From JALHNI01 sp965229305 (GTDB lineage: Bacteria > Acidobacteriota > Terriglobia > Bryobacterales > Bryobacteraceae): a stretch of DNA of 64,000 bases. The translations under genes were made by a program, and so were the position numbers. The notes beneath the pieces are model-generated. The model made no database searches. It saw only the letters and a list, made by a program, of their open reading frames with translations, and was not told the origin of the DNA. Positions within the stretch are counted from its first letter, which is position 1; the number at the start of each line of letters is the position of its first letter. Location of the stretch: the NCBI GenBank assembly GCA_965229305.1, contig CBDDIZ010000038.1, positions 248,001-312,000 of the forward strand, in the 5' to 3' direction. Below are positions 8,653 through 18,367 of this stretch, one piece after another.

Positions 8653-9705
8653 GTGAAACCGGACCGGCTTAGCTTTATCGACTGGACCCGCGGCTTGGGC
8701 GCTACGATCATGCTGCAGGGTCATGCGTTCCACAGCTTTACGCATCCTTCCCTGCGGGAATCGCCCGCCTTCATCTATTCGCAATTCGTGGGCGGTATGC
8801 CCCCCGCGATTTTCCTGTTCCTCACCGGCGTGACGCTCGCTTTCCTGATGGATTCGCTGGACCGGAAGGGGTTGTCACCGGGCCAGCGGGTGTTGGGCGC
8901 GTTGAAGCGCTCACGCTATCTGTTCTTGTTGGCGTTCGGTTTCCGTATTCAGATGTTCTTGTTCGGCTGGCCGCGCCCGTGGGAGGACATCTTCCGGGTG
9001 GACGTGCTGAACTGCATGGGCTTTTCGGTGGCGATGCTGTCGCTGATGGCAGTGTTCTCCACCGCCGAGCGGGCGCGCTTATCGGCCGCGCTCGGCGCGG
9101 CGATCGCCGTGGCCTCGCCGCTGGTGGCTCAACTGGATTTTTCGGGCGTGCCGGCGATCGTGCAGCACTATCTGGCGCCGGACGGCGTGTTGTTCGGGTT
9201 CTTTCCGTGGGCGGCGTTTCTGGCGTTCGGACTTGCGGTGGGCTCGGCCATCCGGCTGACGGCAGCGGAGAATCTGAATCGGCTGCTGCAGTGGATCGCG
9301 ATCATCGGCTTTGTGGGGATCTACGTGAGCCAGTACGCGTCGAATCTGCCTTTTTCGTTGTACGCGAAGAGCGACTTCTGGATCGATAGTCCGTGGCTGA
9401 TTTTCATCAAGACCGGGATTTGCTTCCTGCTGCTGTCGCTGGGCTTCATCTGGACCACCTATATCGCCAAGCCGGGCTGGAGTTGGATCCGGCAACTCGG
9501 CACCACTTCCCTGCTCGTCTACTGGGTGCATGTGGAGCTGGTTTATGGGCGTTGGTTCTGGTATTGGAAAGAGAACCTCACGATCGCGCAAGCCAGCTTG
9601 ATGGCGGTGCTGGTGATCATCTCGATGGTGGCTTTGTCCTATACGCGGACCAACTGGGAACGGCTGAAGCCGAGTTGGGTGCCGGCGTTCGGTAGCCGGC
9701 TTTAG
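8653..9705 (+). CDS. Multi-pass membrane protein, HGSNAT/DUF1624-like
   Basis: A 350-residue polytopic protein beginning at GTG 8653. It opens with RLSFIDWTRGLGATIMLQGHAFHSF, the D-W-RG plus histidine pattern of the heparan-alpha-glucosaminide N-acetyltransferase-like family (YeiB/DUF1624 group), and has about ten hydrophobic segments. The family acetylates sugars on the far side of the membrane using cytosolic acetyl-CoA in the characterised eukaryotic member; the bacterial substrate is unknown. Its end overlaps the convergent gene by 4 bp. Confidence 0.7.
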   Translation: MKPDRLSFIDWTRGLGATIMLQGHAFHSFTHPSLRESPAFIYSQFVGGMPPAIFLFLTGVTLAFLMDSLDRKGLSPGQRVLGALKRSRYLFLLAFGFRIQMFLFGWPRPWEDIFRVDVLNCMGFSVAMLSLMAVFSTAERARLSAALGAAIAVASPLVAQLDFSGVPAIVQHYLAPDGVLFGFFPWAAFLAFGLAVGSAIRLTAAENLNRLLQWIAIIGFVGIYVSQYASNLPFSLYAKSDFWIDSPWLIFIKTGICFLLLSLGFIWTTYIAKPGWSWIRQLGTTSLLVYWVHVELVYGRWFWYWKENLTIAQASLMAVLVIISMVALSYTRTNWERLKPSWVPAFGSRL

Positions 9706-10694
9706 CCGACGACGCGTCCCCACCACAACTTGAATAGCCGGCCGATGAGGCCGCAGGCCAGGATCAGGCCGAGCATGAGGCCCCACTCGCCGCCGACGGA
9801 AACGATGTTCATCAGCCACCAACGACGTTCGGCGTTGACGAGGAGCGCGCGGCGCGGTTCGTCGGGCTGATACTCGACGTGGACGGTCTTCCCTTCCTTG
9901 AGGTCGACGCTGTTGGCATCAACGCGGTCGACGGCGACGACGGGGCCCGGAAAGTTCTTCGGTTGAAACTCGATGCCGACGATGTAGTGCGGCAGCAAGG
10001 CGTCGGTACCGGTCGTTTCGCTGGACTCGCCGACGGTTTCGACCAGTCGCAGGGCGACGACTTTTCCTTCGGCTTCGGCGAGGTCGCCGGTGGGGCGCGC
10101 GTCGGAGAGGGGCGTGAGCCAATAGACCATCGCGACCAGGAAGCAGATGCCGCTGGCCCACCAGAAGATCCTGGCCCGCCTGGCGCCGAGCCACGCGCAC
10201 AGGATGGCAGGAAGCATAGTGAGGGCGAACTGCGGGACGGGAGCGGTGCTCTCAAAGAAGGCGTAAAAGAGACTGGCGGTGGTGACGTCCGCCAGGCGGA
10301 CTTGCGGGTTCAGCGGCCACCCGCGAAAGCTGCTCTCAGCCTGCACGCGCACGGGGACCTGCTCGCCGACGCGGTGGCGGTCATAGATGTAGCCGGGAAC
10401 GCGAAGACGATCAACGCCAATGAGTCCGGGGTTGTCGCCCCGCTCGATCATCGTGCGCCGCATTTTGGCGAATTGGTTGACGTCCGAGGCGACGCCAATT
10501 TCGTAGGTGCGATGCCAGTCGGCGTGGTCGAAGGAGATTTTTTCGTATTTGCCGACGATGGTGGCGGTACGTTGGTCGCCGGCGGTGTCGAGCCAGAGGC
10601 TGGCCAGAAGAGCGAAGCCGAAGACGGCGACGATGATCCCCAGGAGCAGGAATCCGAAAATTAACCCGACAATTCGACCGAAGGCTTGGAACAT
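9702..10694 (-). CDS. Membrane protein with two DUF3592-like domains
   Basis: A 330-residue protein with a TM helix at about 10-33, then an extracytoplasmic region, central TM helices around 155-195, a second similar soluble region (KVVALRLVET, then KTVHVEYQPDEPRRALL) and a last TM helix near 300-320. The strand pattern VRVQAESSFRGW and VHVEYQPDEP resembles DUF3592 proteins. Function unknown. It is divergent from the ECF sigma gene with only 47 bp between the starts, so they may share control elements. Confidence 0.55.
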   Translation of the reverse strand: MFQAFGRIVGLIFGFLLLGIIVAVFGFALLASLWLDTAGDQRTATIVGKYEKISFDHADWHRTYEIGVASDVNQFAKMRRTMIERGDNPGLIGVDRLRVPGYIYDRHRVGEQVPVRVQAESSFRGWPLNPQVRLADVTTASLFYAFFESTAPVPQFALTMLPAILCAWLGARRARIFWWASGICFLVAMVYWLTPLSDARPTGDLAEAEGKVVALRLVETVGESSETTGTDALLPHYIVGIEFQPKNFPGPVVAVDRVDANSVDLKEGKTVHVEYQPDEPRRALLVNAERRWWLMNIVSVGGEWGLMLGLILACGLIGRLFKLWWGRVVG

Positions 10695-10741
10695 GACTCT
10701 CCTCTCTACTAAACACGGAAAACCGGGGGCATAATGGTTCG

Positions 10742-11296
10742 GTGGAAGCTCACCAGGTAACGCAATTACTAGAACGCTCCCGGCAGGGCGATCAGAACGC
10801 CGTGAATCTGCTGGTGCCGCTGGTGTACGACGAACTGCGCCGGCTCGCCCATTCCTACCTGCGGGGACAACAGCAAACGATTCAGGCGACGGCCCTGGTG
10901 AACGAGGCCTACATCAAACTGATTGAAGGCCGCGAGCAATCGATCAACAATCGGGCGCATTTCTTTGCCCTCGCCGCGCGGGTGATGCGGCAAATCATCG
11001 TGGATTATGCGCGGACCAAAGGCGCGCAAAAACGCGGCGCGGGCGTGGCGAACCTGGAGTTGAAGGAGGAGATTCTTTCGCTCGATCAGGATTCCGAGCA
11101 GGTGCTGGCGATCCATGAAGCGCTGGACCGGCTGGCGGCGCACGACGCGCGCAAGGCGCAATTGATCGAGATGCGTTTCTTTGGCGGGATGACGGCCGAG
11201 GAGTGCGCCGAGAGCTTGGGCGATCTCACCGCGGCGCAGGTCTATCGCGAGTTGCGGCTGGCGCAGGCCTGGCTGGCCCAGGAGTTGGAGAGCTGA
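10742..11296 (+). CDS. ECF-type RNA polymerase sigma factor (acidobacterial TIGR02999-like group)
   Basis: A 184-residue sigma factor from GTG 10742. Region 2 reads LVPLVYDELRRLAHSYLR then ATALVNEAYIKL and NRAHFFALAARVMRQIIVDYAR, the hallmark of the ECF group in Acidobacteria and Planctomycetes that sits beside protein kinases. Region 4 (AQLIEMRFFGGMTAEECAESLG then QVYRELRLAQAWL) is an ordinary helix-turn-helix. There is no anti-sigma gene; its stop overlaps the kinase start, so kinase signalling is the likely control. Targets unknown. Confidence 0.9.
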   Translation: MEAHQVTQLLERSRQGDQNAVNLLVPLVYDELRRLAHSYLRGQQQTIQATALVNEAYIKLIEGREQSINNRAHFFALAARVMRQIIVDYARTKGAQKRGAGVANLELKEEILSLDQDSEQVLAIHEALDRLAAHDARKAQLIEMRFFGGMTAEECAESLGDLTAAQVYRELRLAQAWLAQELES

Positions 11297-13467
11297 ACGC
11301 CGAAGTCGAGCGGATTTTCTTTGAGGTGGCGGACCTGCCGCCGGCGGAACGCGAGCGCTACTACACGCAGCATGCAGTGACGGCGGAGGCGCGGACGGCG
11401 GTGGAGCGGCTGGTGAAGTTCGACCGCGGCTCAGACAAGGTGATCGGCGAGCCGCTGGCCAATATCGCCGCGAAGATCGAGCGCAATGTGCCGGCGACGG
11501 CGGCTTCGCATGCGGGTCCGTACAAGTTGTTGCGCGAGATCGGCCGGGGCGGGATGGGCGCGGTGTACGAGGCCGAACGCGCTGACGGGGCGTATCGGGG
11601 GCGGGTGGCGATCAAGTTTGTGTCGCGCGCGGTGCGCAGCGATTTCGTGGTGGACCGCTTTCTGCGCGAGCGGCAGATTTTGGCGGACCTGGATCATGCG
11701 AACATCTGCCGGCTGATGGACGCGGGCACCACCGCGGACGGCTCGCCGTATCTGGTGATGCAGTTGATCGAGGGGCAATCGATCGACGAATGGAGCAAGT
11801 CGCGCACGGCGCACGAGATCTGCGCGCTGTTCCGCCAAGTGTGCGAGGCGGTGCACCACGCGCACATGAAGAACGTGGTGCATCGAGATCTGAAGCCGGG
11901 CAACATCCTGGTGAGCGCCGAAGGGCAGCCAAAGCTGCTGGATTTCGGCATCGCGAAGCTGCTGGACGGGGCGCCGGTGGATCTGCAAAATACGATTCGC
12001 GCGATGACGCCCGACTATGCGAGCCCGGAGCAAATCGCGGGGCAACCAGTGACGGCCGCTTCCGATATCTACGGGTTGGGATGCGTGCTGTATCAGTTGC
12101 TGACGGGAAAGACGCCGGCGCGTTCGACGACGCAGCCGATCCCGACGGTAGCGTCGAAGGTGAATCAGAAGCTCGATGCGAAGCTGGACGCGATCCTGCA
12201 ACGCGCGATGCAGCCGGATCCGCGGCAACGCTATGGGTCGGCGCGCGAGTTTGGCGACGAGATCGGCCGGTGGCTGACGGCGCCGCTCCCACCCCCTTTG
12301 CCAAGCCGGGCCGTGCCGTTGCTGGCCGGAGCCGCGGTGGTGCTGGGCTTAACGGCCGGTTGGGGATGGTGGCGAGCAATGACTTCGTCGGCACGCCTGG
12401 CGACCGTGGAACGCGCGCTGCGTGAAGCAAATCTGGCCGCGCCGGCGTCAGCGTTGCGCCAGCAGTGGGCGGCGTTCGAAGCGGATCAAGTGGACGATCC
12501 GCTGACGGCTTTGAGCATCGCGCGAGGGCTGCGGCGGGCGGGCGATCCGCAGGCGGCGATGGCGGTGGCGGGTAAGATCGTTGGCGAAGATTCGCTGGTG
12601 GAGCTCGAGAAGGCAACCCTGGCTAGCGAGCTCGATCTGGACGGTGGGCGTCTGGATGAAGCGGCGGCCAAGGCGCGACGAGCGTTGCAGTTGGCCGGCG
12701 AAGTGAGCAGTCGCGAACCGGTAGCAGCGGCGGAAGCGGCGACGCAGGCCGCGATCGCCGAGCAGCAACTCGGGCGGATTGGCGAGGCGCGGGCGGCGAT
12801 CGAAAAGGCTCTGGTCTGGCTGCAGCAGGATCCGAAGGCGACTCGGGCGCGGGCCGTGGCGCTCGACCGGCAGTCGCAGATTCTGGAGGACGCGGGCGAC
12901 CTGACGCAGGCGCTGAAGGTGGCGGAGGCGGCGGCGCAGCTCGAGCCGAAGCAGGCGGCCTATCGACGCCGGGTGGGTGAGGTACTGGAAGCGTCGGGTG
13001 AGCGGGAACGGGCGCGAAGAATCTACGACGAAGTCTACGCCGAGACGAAAGACGCGCCGCCGTCGGCCGAGGTGTTACTGGGGCGGATGCGCTATGCGGC
13101 CGCGTTGCGGTGGCAGGGCCGGAATGCGGAGGCTGACCAAGTGCTGGAGCGGGCGGCCGATGCGGCCAGGTCGCTGGCGACCGGCGGCGACCGGCGGGTA
13201 CGTCTGGCGCTGGGCCGGATCCTGGCGGCAAAGGGCGACTATGGCCCGGCGGATGCGCGATTCCTGCAGTTACTCGGCGACAGTCCGCATGACGCGGAAG
13301 TGCTGCGGGAGTTTGCGGCGAATCGGCTGGCGATGATCCGGACCATGCCAGCGGCGCAAGCGGCGCCCCTGTGCGGCGACGTCCTGACGCGGTTGACCAG
13401 CACGCCACATCCGGCCGTGGCCGTGCTGCTGCGGCAGTTACAAATCTCGTGCGGCGAGAAGCGTTAA
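11293..13467 (+). CDS. PknB-type Ser/Thr protein kinase with TM helix and TPR-like tail
   Basis: The frame is open from 11203, but the best start is CTG 11293, which overlaps the sigma stop as CTGA and follows GGAGTTGGAGAG. This gives 724 residues. The kinase domain (about 75-335) has the Gly loop IGRGGMGAVYEA, the lysine in VAIKF, HRDLKPGN, DFG and YASPEQ, so it should be active. A single TM helix follows (about 340-362, RAVPLLAGAAVVLGLTAGW), then about 360 residues of helical TPR-like repeats, presumably outside the cytoplasm. The sigma/kinase coupling suggests the kinase modifies or is made with the sigma factor. The non-standard start is inference. Confidence 0.88.
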   Translation: MNAEVERIFFEVADLPPAERERYYTQHAVTAEARTAVERLVKFDRGSDKVIGEPLANIAAKIERNVPATAASHAGPYKLLREIGRGGMGAVYEAERADGAYRGRVAIKFVSRAVRSDFVVDRFLRERQILADLDHANICRLMDAGTTADGSPYLVMQLIEGQSIDEWSKSRTAHEICALFRQVCEAVHHAHMKNVVHRDLKPGNILVSAEGQPKLLDFGIAKLLDGAPVDLQNTIRAMTPDYASPEQIAGQPVTAASDIYGLGCVLYQLLTGKTPARSTTQPIPTVASKVNQKLDAKLDAILQRAMQPDPRQRYGSAREFGDEIGRWLTAPLPPPLPSRAVPLLAGAAVVLGLTAGWGWWRAMTSSARLATVERALREANLAAPASALRQQWAAFEADQVDDPLTALSIARGLRRAGDPQAAMAVAGKIVGEDSLVELEKATLASELDLDGGRLDEAAAKARRALQLAGEVSSREPVAAAEAATQAAIAEQQLGRIGEARAAIEKALVWLQQDPKATRARAVALDRQSQILEDAGDLTQALKVAEAAAQLEPKQAAYRRRVGEVLEASGERERARRIYDEVYAETKDAPPSAEVLLGRMRYAAALRWQGRNAEADQVLERAADAARSLATGGDRRVRLALGRILAAKGDYGPADARFLQLLGDSPHDAEVLREFAANRLAMIRTMPAAQAAPLCGDVLTRLTSTPHPAVAVLLRQLQISCGEKR

Positions 13468-14720
13468 CGCGTGCCGCGCGGCTTCACGATGTGGTGGGTC
13501 ACGTATTCGGTGTGGATCGGCACCTGAGACTTGAAGCGGCTGCGAATCACAACCTGGTAATAGTCGGGCAAGGCGCCTCCCGCACCGCGCAGGCGAGCGA
13601 GCATCTGCCCAAGCAAGGCGGGCGTAGTGAGATACTCGGCCGCGGCCCAGGTGCCTTCGGTCGAGGTGGAAGCGAGCACGAGGACATCGCCCCAGTTGGA
13701 AAGCGCTTTGACTCTGGTGATGACGGAGTAATCTTCGGGGATGTCTTCGACGTCTGGCGCGGAGGGCTTCTGATAGCGGGCGAGTTCGCCAGTTTGGGGA
13801 TGGCGATTCTGCACGGCGCCTTGTTCGACGACGAAGTCCTGCTCCACCGGAAGATCAGGTAGCTGACGGTTGAACTTGGCGGGGCCGAGGAAGATCAGGT
13901 TGCTGGCGTGGACGTCCTCCCAGGAGAGCGAAGTGCTGCGCTTGAGGACGAGGTCTTTGGAGGGTCCGAGAGCGAGGGCGAGCCGGAAGGCGGCGGCCGC
14001 TTCTCCAAAGGGAGTCCAGCGGTAGGTAGGCGTGGGAGGCGTGGGCGACTTCAACACCCGGCTAAGTTCGGCGAGGGGAATCTCGGTGGCGGCTTCGGGC
14101 CAGTTGTTCGCGAGCGGGTTGCGGAAGTACTGCGAATTGAGCCGGACGAAGAGGGGACTGCCAAGCACGACGATGGACGGCTTCTTGGCGTCCGTAAACG
14201 GGGCCCAGAACTCATGAAACTCGCCGGGGTGGGCGACCAACGGAACCTGGATCGCGCGGGACTGCCACCAGAGCGCGGCCCCGAGGCCGACGACAGCGAT
14301 GGCCAGAGCGACGGTCGCCCAGCGCCACGGGTTCGGCGGCGCTTCAGCAGGCGGAGGCTCCGCCACTTCCGGCCGGGCCAGCGCGGTTTCGAGAGCTAAC
14401 TCGAAGTGGCCCTTGGGAAGCGTGAGGATGTGCGCGGATGCAGGAGCTTCGGTGGCGTAGTAACGTTCGAGCCGCTGGCGGAGCTTGCCAACTTGGACGC
14501 GGACTGACGCGTCGGTGCGGGGGTCATAGTCTTCGGGCTTGCCCATCAGGTCGCGGCCGATGGCGTATTCCTTCAGATGACGTCCGGTGCCGGCGAGATA
14601 GGCTTCGGCCAGATAGGCGAGCATGCGCCGCAGCGACTCTGAGTTACGAAAAGTCTCGCTCCCCAGCACTCGCTGCAACTCTTCCTGAAAGAGCGCATTT
14701 TCGAGGCTCGTACTTGGCAC
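13464..14720 (-). CDS. Membrane-anchored winged-helix regulator
   Basis: A 418-residue protein. Residues 8-105 form a DNA-binding domain of the type seen in many acidobacterial regulators (FRNSESLRRMLAYLAEAYL, then LKEYAIGRDL, DASVRVQVGKLRQRLERYY, and LPKGHFEL). A TM helix follows at about 132-153, then about 265 residues that would lie outside the cytoplasm and resemble a ligand or phosphate-type sensor (KKPSIVVLGSPLF, DVLVLASTSTEGTWAAAEYL). This one-component layout, like ToxR, reads an outside signal and acts on DNA. It is divergent from the Oar receptor, its likely target, and shares a 109-bp spacer with an inverted repeat. Its 3' end overlaps the kinase stop. Confidence 0.75.
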   Translation of the reverse strand: MPSTSLENALFQEELQRVLGSETFRNSESLRRMLAYLAEAYLAGTGRHLKEYAIGRDLMGKPEDYDPRTDASVRVQVGKLRQRLERYYATEAPASAHILTLPKGHFELALETALARPEVAEPPPAEAPPNPWRWATVALAIAVVGLGAALWWQSRAIQVPLVAHPGEFHEFWAPFTDAKKPSIVVLGSPLFVRLNSQYFRNPLANNWPEAATEIPLAELSRVLKSPTPPTPTYRWTPFGEAAAAFRLALALGPSKDLVLKRSTSLSWEDVHASNLIFLGPAKFNRQLPDLPVEQDFVVEQGAVQNRHPQTGELARYQKPSAPDVEDIPEDYSVITRVKALSNWGDVLVLASTSTEGTWAAAEYLTTPALLGQMLARLRGAGGALPDYYQVVIRSRFKSQVPIHTEYVTHHIVKPRGTR

Positions 14721-14755
14721 GTCAGTAGTTTATAACGCCCTTAACCTCAGCGGGT

Positions 14756-14774
14756 AACCGGAAGTTAACCGGTT
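14756..14774. promoter_or_regulatory. Inverted repeat between regulator and receptor genes
   Basis: AACCGG and CCGGTT face each other across 7 bases in the 109-bp spacer between the divergent regulator (start 14720) and receptor (start 14830). The position suits an operator for the membrane-anchored regulator. This is inference; no other copies were sought genome-wide. Confidence 0.35.
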
Positions 14775-14829
14775 TCCTGCTGTTGACTACTTCTGTTTAG
14801 CGGGGGCAAGCGAGTTTAATAGTCAGCAC

Positions 14830-17800
14830 ATGTCTCGACTCTCCTCGTTGATTGCCGTGCTCGCCCTGGCCGCGGGTGCCTTACAGGCGCAAGAAGCCCG
14901 AGGGACCCTGGTGGGCCGGGTGTTCGATCCCACGGGGGCTCCGGTGCAAGGGGCTGTGGTGGTGGTGCAGAACAAGGCGATGGGGACGTCGCAGAAACTA
15001 GCGACGAATGAAGTGGGCTTCTATCAGGCGTCCTATCTGATTCCCGGCGCGTATCGGGTGGAAGTTGAATTAGCAGGTTTTAAGAAATCGATCCGCGACA
15101 ATGTCGATGTTCGCGTGAACGATCGCCTTGAGGTGGTGATTACCCTCGAGGTGGGCGGCGCCGAGCAGAGCGTCACGGTCGTTGGGGAGACGCCACTGCT
15201 GAATACAGCGTCCGCGTCTCTGGGTACCGTGGTCGACGCTCGGCGCGTCGCTGAACTGCCAGTACCGCATGGCAATCCGATGTTCCTGATCAGCCTGGCG
15301 TCGGGAGTGTCGTTTAACCGGGATGCGCGGTTGGACCGTCCGTTTGAACCGACCCATGTGGTGGGCTACTCGATGGACGGGACGCGTGCCAACCGGAGCG
15401 ACGTGACGCTGGACGGGTCCGTGGCGACGGCGACCGCCAATAACGGCGAAGTGATTGCCTCGTACGTTCCCCCGGCGGACATCATCGCCGAGTTCAAAGT
15501 GCAAACGGCGACCTTCGACGCGAGCTTCGGACAAACCGAAGGCGGCGTGACGAACATCTCCATCAAGAGCGGCACGAACGACTTCCACGGGACGGCCTAT
15601 TACAACAAGCAGGTGCCGAAGTTGTTTGCGAACGACTACTTCGCGAACATGAGCGGCGTGCCGCGCGCAGACTTCACGTATAACCGGTATGGCGGGTCCT
15701 TCAGCGGGCCGGTACGGATTCCCAAGCTTTACAACGGCAAGAACCGCACGTTCTTCCTTTACGGCTACGAAGGGATCAAGGAAGATCGGCCGCGCAACAA
15801 CGGGACGCCCACCGTGCCGACCGCGCGGATGAAAAACGGCGACTTCGCCGAGTTGTTCGCGTTGCCGAACTCAAGCCAGTACCAGATCTACAATCCGTTC
15901 TCCGGCCGCGAGGTGGTGACCAATGGCAACCGGCTGATTGAGCGCTCGCCCTTCCCGGGCAATGTGATTCCGGCGAGCCTGATCAGTCCGGTGGCGAAGA
16001 ACATTCTGAAGTACTTCCCAGACCCTCTGCAGGCGGGCGTGCAGAACAACTATCAGCGACCGGAACTCACCGAGCATGCCGACTATGCCAGCCACACGAT
16101 TCGTGTGGATCAGCAGATCAGCAACGCCAACCGGATGTTTATCCGCGGCAACTGGTATGACCGCAACAGCACCTACAACGACTACTTCTCCAATCTCGCC
16201 ACCGGCAACAAGTTCATCTTCGTGTCGCGCGGCGGCGTGATCGACGACGTCCATACGATCAGCCCGACGATGGTGCTGAATACGCGCTATGGCTACAATC
16301 GGTTCATCCGCGGCGACGATAACCCCTATAAGTCGCATGGCTTCGACTTGACGACACTCGGGCTGCCGGCGTATCTGAACGGCTTCGTGTCCGAAGATGC
16401 GCGCAAGTTCCCGCGCATCGATCTCACCGGCTATCAGGGCACCGCGGGTGGCGGCGAATACCGCCCGAACGATACGCACAACCTCAATGCGACGTTATCG
16501 AAGTCGCAAGGCGCGCACTTCCTGAAGATGGGGACGGAGTTCCGGTCTTATCGTGAGACGCGCGTGGAGTTCGGGAACAATACGACGGCACAGTTCACGT
16601 TCGATACGGCGTGGACGCGTGGTCCGAACGTGAATTCGCCCGGTGCGCCGTCCGGCTTTGGGCAGTCGGTGGCGGCGTTGTTATTGGGGCTGCCCACCGG
16701 GGGCGGCGTATTTGTGCCGGCGAGCTATGCCGAGCAATCGACGTCCTGGGGCTTCTTCCTGCAGGACGACTGGAAGGTAAATCGCAAGCTGACGTTGAAT
16801 CTGGGCTTGCGTTGGGAGTTTGAGACGGCGCTGGTGGAACGCTATAACCGTTCCATCCGCGACTTCGACCCGAATGCGACTTTCCCCTGGGCGGCCCAAG
16901 CGCAAGCAGCGTATGCGGCCAACCCCGTGGCGGAGCGGCCGGCTTCGGCGTTCAATGTGCGTGGTGGTTTGACGTTCCCGGGAGTGAACGGCCAGCCCAC
17001 TGGGCTCTATGCAACGCCGAAGCTGAACCTGCTGCCGCGGTTTGGGTTTGCTTATCAACTGGACGGGAAGACCGTGTTGCGCGGCGGCTACGGAATTTTC
17101 AATGGCTTCCTCGGACAACGGCGCGGCGACGTGCTGCAGACCGGCTTCAGCCGCCAGACCGACTTCCAGGTGACCAACGACGGAAACCTGACGCCGTTTG
17201 CCACCCTGGCGAATCCGTTGCCGAGCGGGCAATTGTTCCCGGTGCTGGGTTCCGGGTTGGGCGCCGAAACCGGCATCGATACGTCGTTGACGTTTTTCAA
17301 CAACTCGCCGAAGACGACTTACATGCAGCGCTGGCAGATGGGCGTCCAACGGACGCTGGGCGGCGGCTTCCTACTGGAAGTGGGCTACGTGGGCAATCGC
17401 GGGACGCGTGTGGAGACCACGCGCGACTTGAACGCGCTGCCGAATCAGTTCCTCAACGGCGACTTCACGCGAACGACGGCGATGGTGAATAACAACTCTT
17501 ACCTGTCGGGCAACCTGACGAATCCGTTCCGCGGGCTGGTGGCGGCGGCGGCGCCGAATCTGAATGCGGCCACCACGCGGTCGCGCTCGGCTTTGTTGCG
17601 GCCCGTGCCTCAGTTCGGTTCGTTGAACACGTCGACGAATCAGGGTTACTCGTGGTATCACTCGCTGCAGGTGCAGATGGAGCGGCGTTTCTCCAAGGGC
17701 TTCACCTTGCAGGGCAACTATACGTTTTCGAAGTTCATGGAAGCGTCGGCTTACATGAACGCGGGGGATCCGATGCCGGTAGAGGTGATTTCGGATTTCG

Positions 17801-18327
17801 ACGTGCCCCATCGTCTGGTGGCAAGCGGCATCTGGGAACTGCCCTTCGGCCGCGGCCGGACGTTTGCCTCCGGTGCGAACCGGTGGGTGAACGGCATCAT
17901 TGGCGGCTGGCAGGTGTCGGCCATTTATACGTTCCAGTCCGGCGCGCCGATCAACTTCGGCAATATCGGTTTTGTCGGCGACATCAATAATGTGAAATCG
18001 GCGAACCCGACTCGCGAGAAGTGGTTCAACACGAACGGCGGATTCCTGCAGGATCAGTTACAGAGCAATCTGCGCTACTTCCCGCTGCGTTTCAGCTTTT
18101 TGCGGAACGACGGCGTGAATAACTGGGACTCGTCGCTGATCAAGAATACGCGGGTGAAGGAACGTTGGAACTTCCAATTCAAGGCCGAGTTCCTGAATAC
18201 GATGAACCGGACCCAGTTGCCCGCGCCGAACACCGATCCGCGCAACGCCCAGTTCGGCGAGATTCGGGCGGTGAATCAGGCGAACTATCCGCGGCGCGTA
18301 CAGTTAACAGCGAAGTTCCTGTTCTAA
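14830..18327 (+). CDS. Oar-type TonB-dependent receptor with carboxypeptidase-regulatory domain
   Basis: An 1165-residue outer-membrane protein. Signal peptide residues 1-20; carboxypeptidase-regulatory-like domain about 24-110 (GTLVGRVFDPTGAPVQGAVVV); TonB plug about 115-240 (VAELPVPHGNPMFLISLASGV, then FGQTEGGVTNISIKSGTNDFHG); then a large beta barrel ending in phenylalanine (LTAKFLF), the usual outer-membrane insertion signal. Acidobacteria, Solibacter above all, carry many such receptors, thought to import large substrates such as glycans or peptides; the ligand is not predictable. A membrane-anchored regulator lies divergently upstream. Confidence 0.92.
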   Translation: MSRLSSLIAVLALAAGALQAQEARGTLVGRVFDPTGAPVQGAVVVVQNKAMGTSQKLATNEVGFYQASYLIPGAYRVEVELAGFKKSIRDNVDVRVNDRLEVVITLEVGGAEQSVTVVGETPLLNTASASLGTVVDARRVAELPVPHGNPMFLISLASGVSFNRDARLDRPFEPTHVVGYSMDGTRANRSDVTLDGSVATATANNGEVIASYVPPADIIAEFKVQTATFDASFGQTEGGVTNISIKSGTNDFHGTAYYNKQVPKLFANDYFANMSGVPRADFTYNRYGGSFSGPVRIPKLYNGKNRTFFLYGYEGIKEDRPRNNGTPTVPTARMKNGDFAELFALPNSSQYQIYNPFSGREVVTNGNRLIERSPFPGNVIPASLISPVAKNILKYFPDPLQAGVQNNYQRPELTEHADYASHTIRVDQQISNANRMFIRGNWYDRNSTYNDYFSNLATGNKFIFVSRGGVIDDVHTISPTMVLNTRYGYNRFIRGDDNPYKSHGFDLTTLGLPAYLNGFVSEDARKFPRIDLTGYQGTAGGGEYRPNDTHNLNATLSKSQGAHFLKMGTEFRSYRETRVEFGNNTTAQFTFDTAWTRGPNVNSPGAPSGFGQSVAALLLGLPTGGGVFVPASYAEQSTSWGFFLQDDWKVNRKLTLNLGLRWEFETALVERYNRSIRDFDPNATFPWAAQAQAAYAANPVAERPASAFNVRGGLTFPGVNGQPTGLYATPKLNLLPRFGFAYQLDGKTVLRGGYGIFNGFLGQRRGDVLQTGFSRQTDFQVTNDGNLTPFATLANPLPSGQLFPVLGSGLGAETGIDTSLTFFNNSPKTTYMQRWQMGVQRTLGGGFLLEVGYVGNRGTRVETTRDLNALPNQFLNGDFTRTTAMVNNNSYLSGNLTNPFRGLVAAAAPNLNAATTRSRSALLRPVPQFGSLNTSTNQGYSWYHSLQVQMERRFSKGFTLQGNYTFSKFMEASAYMNAGDPMPVEVISDFDVPHRLVASGIWELPFGRGRTFASGANRWVNGIIGGWQVSAIYTFQSGAPINFGNIGFVGDINNVKSANPTREKWFNTNGGFLQDQLQSNLRYFPLRFSFLRNDGVNNWDSSLIKNTRVKERWNFQFKAEFLNTMNRTQLPAPNTDPRNAQFGEIRAVNQANYPRRVQLTAKFLF

Positions 18328-18367
18328 ATTGCCCGGAACCTGCCAAACTGAAGCGAGGAGATTGCCT

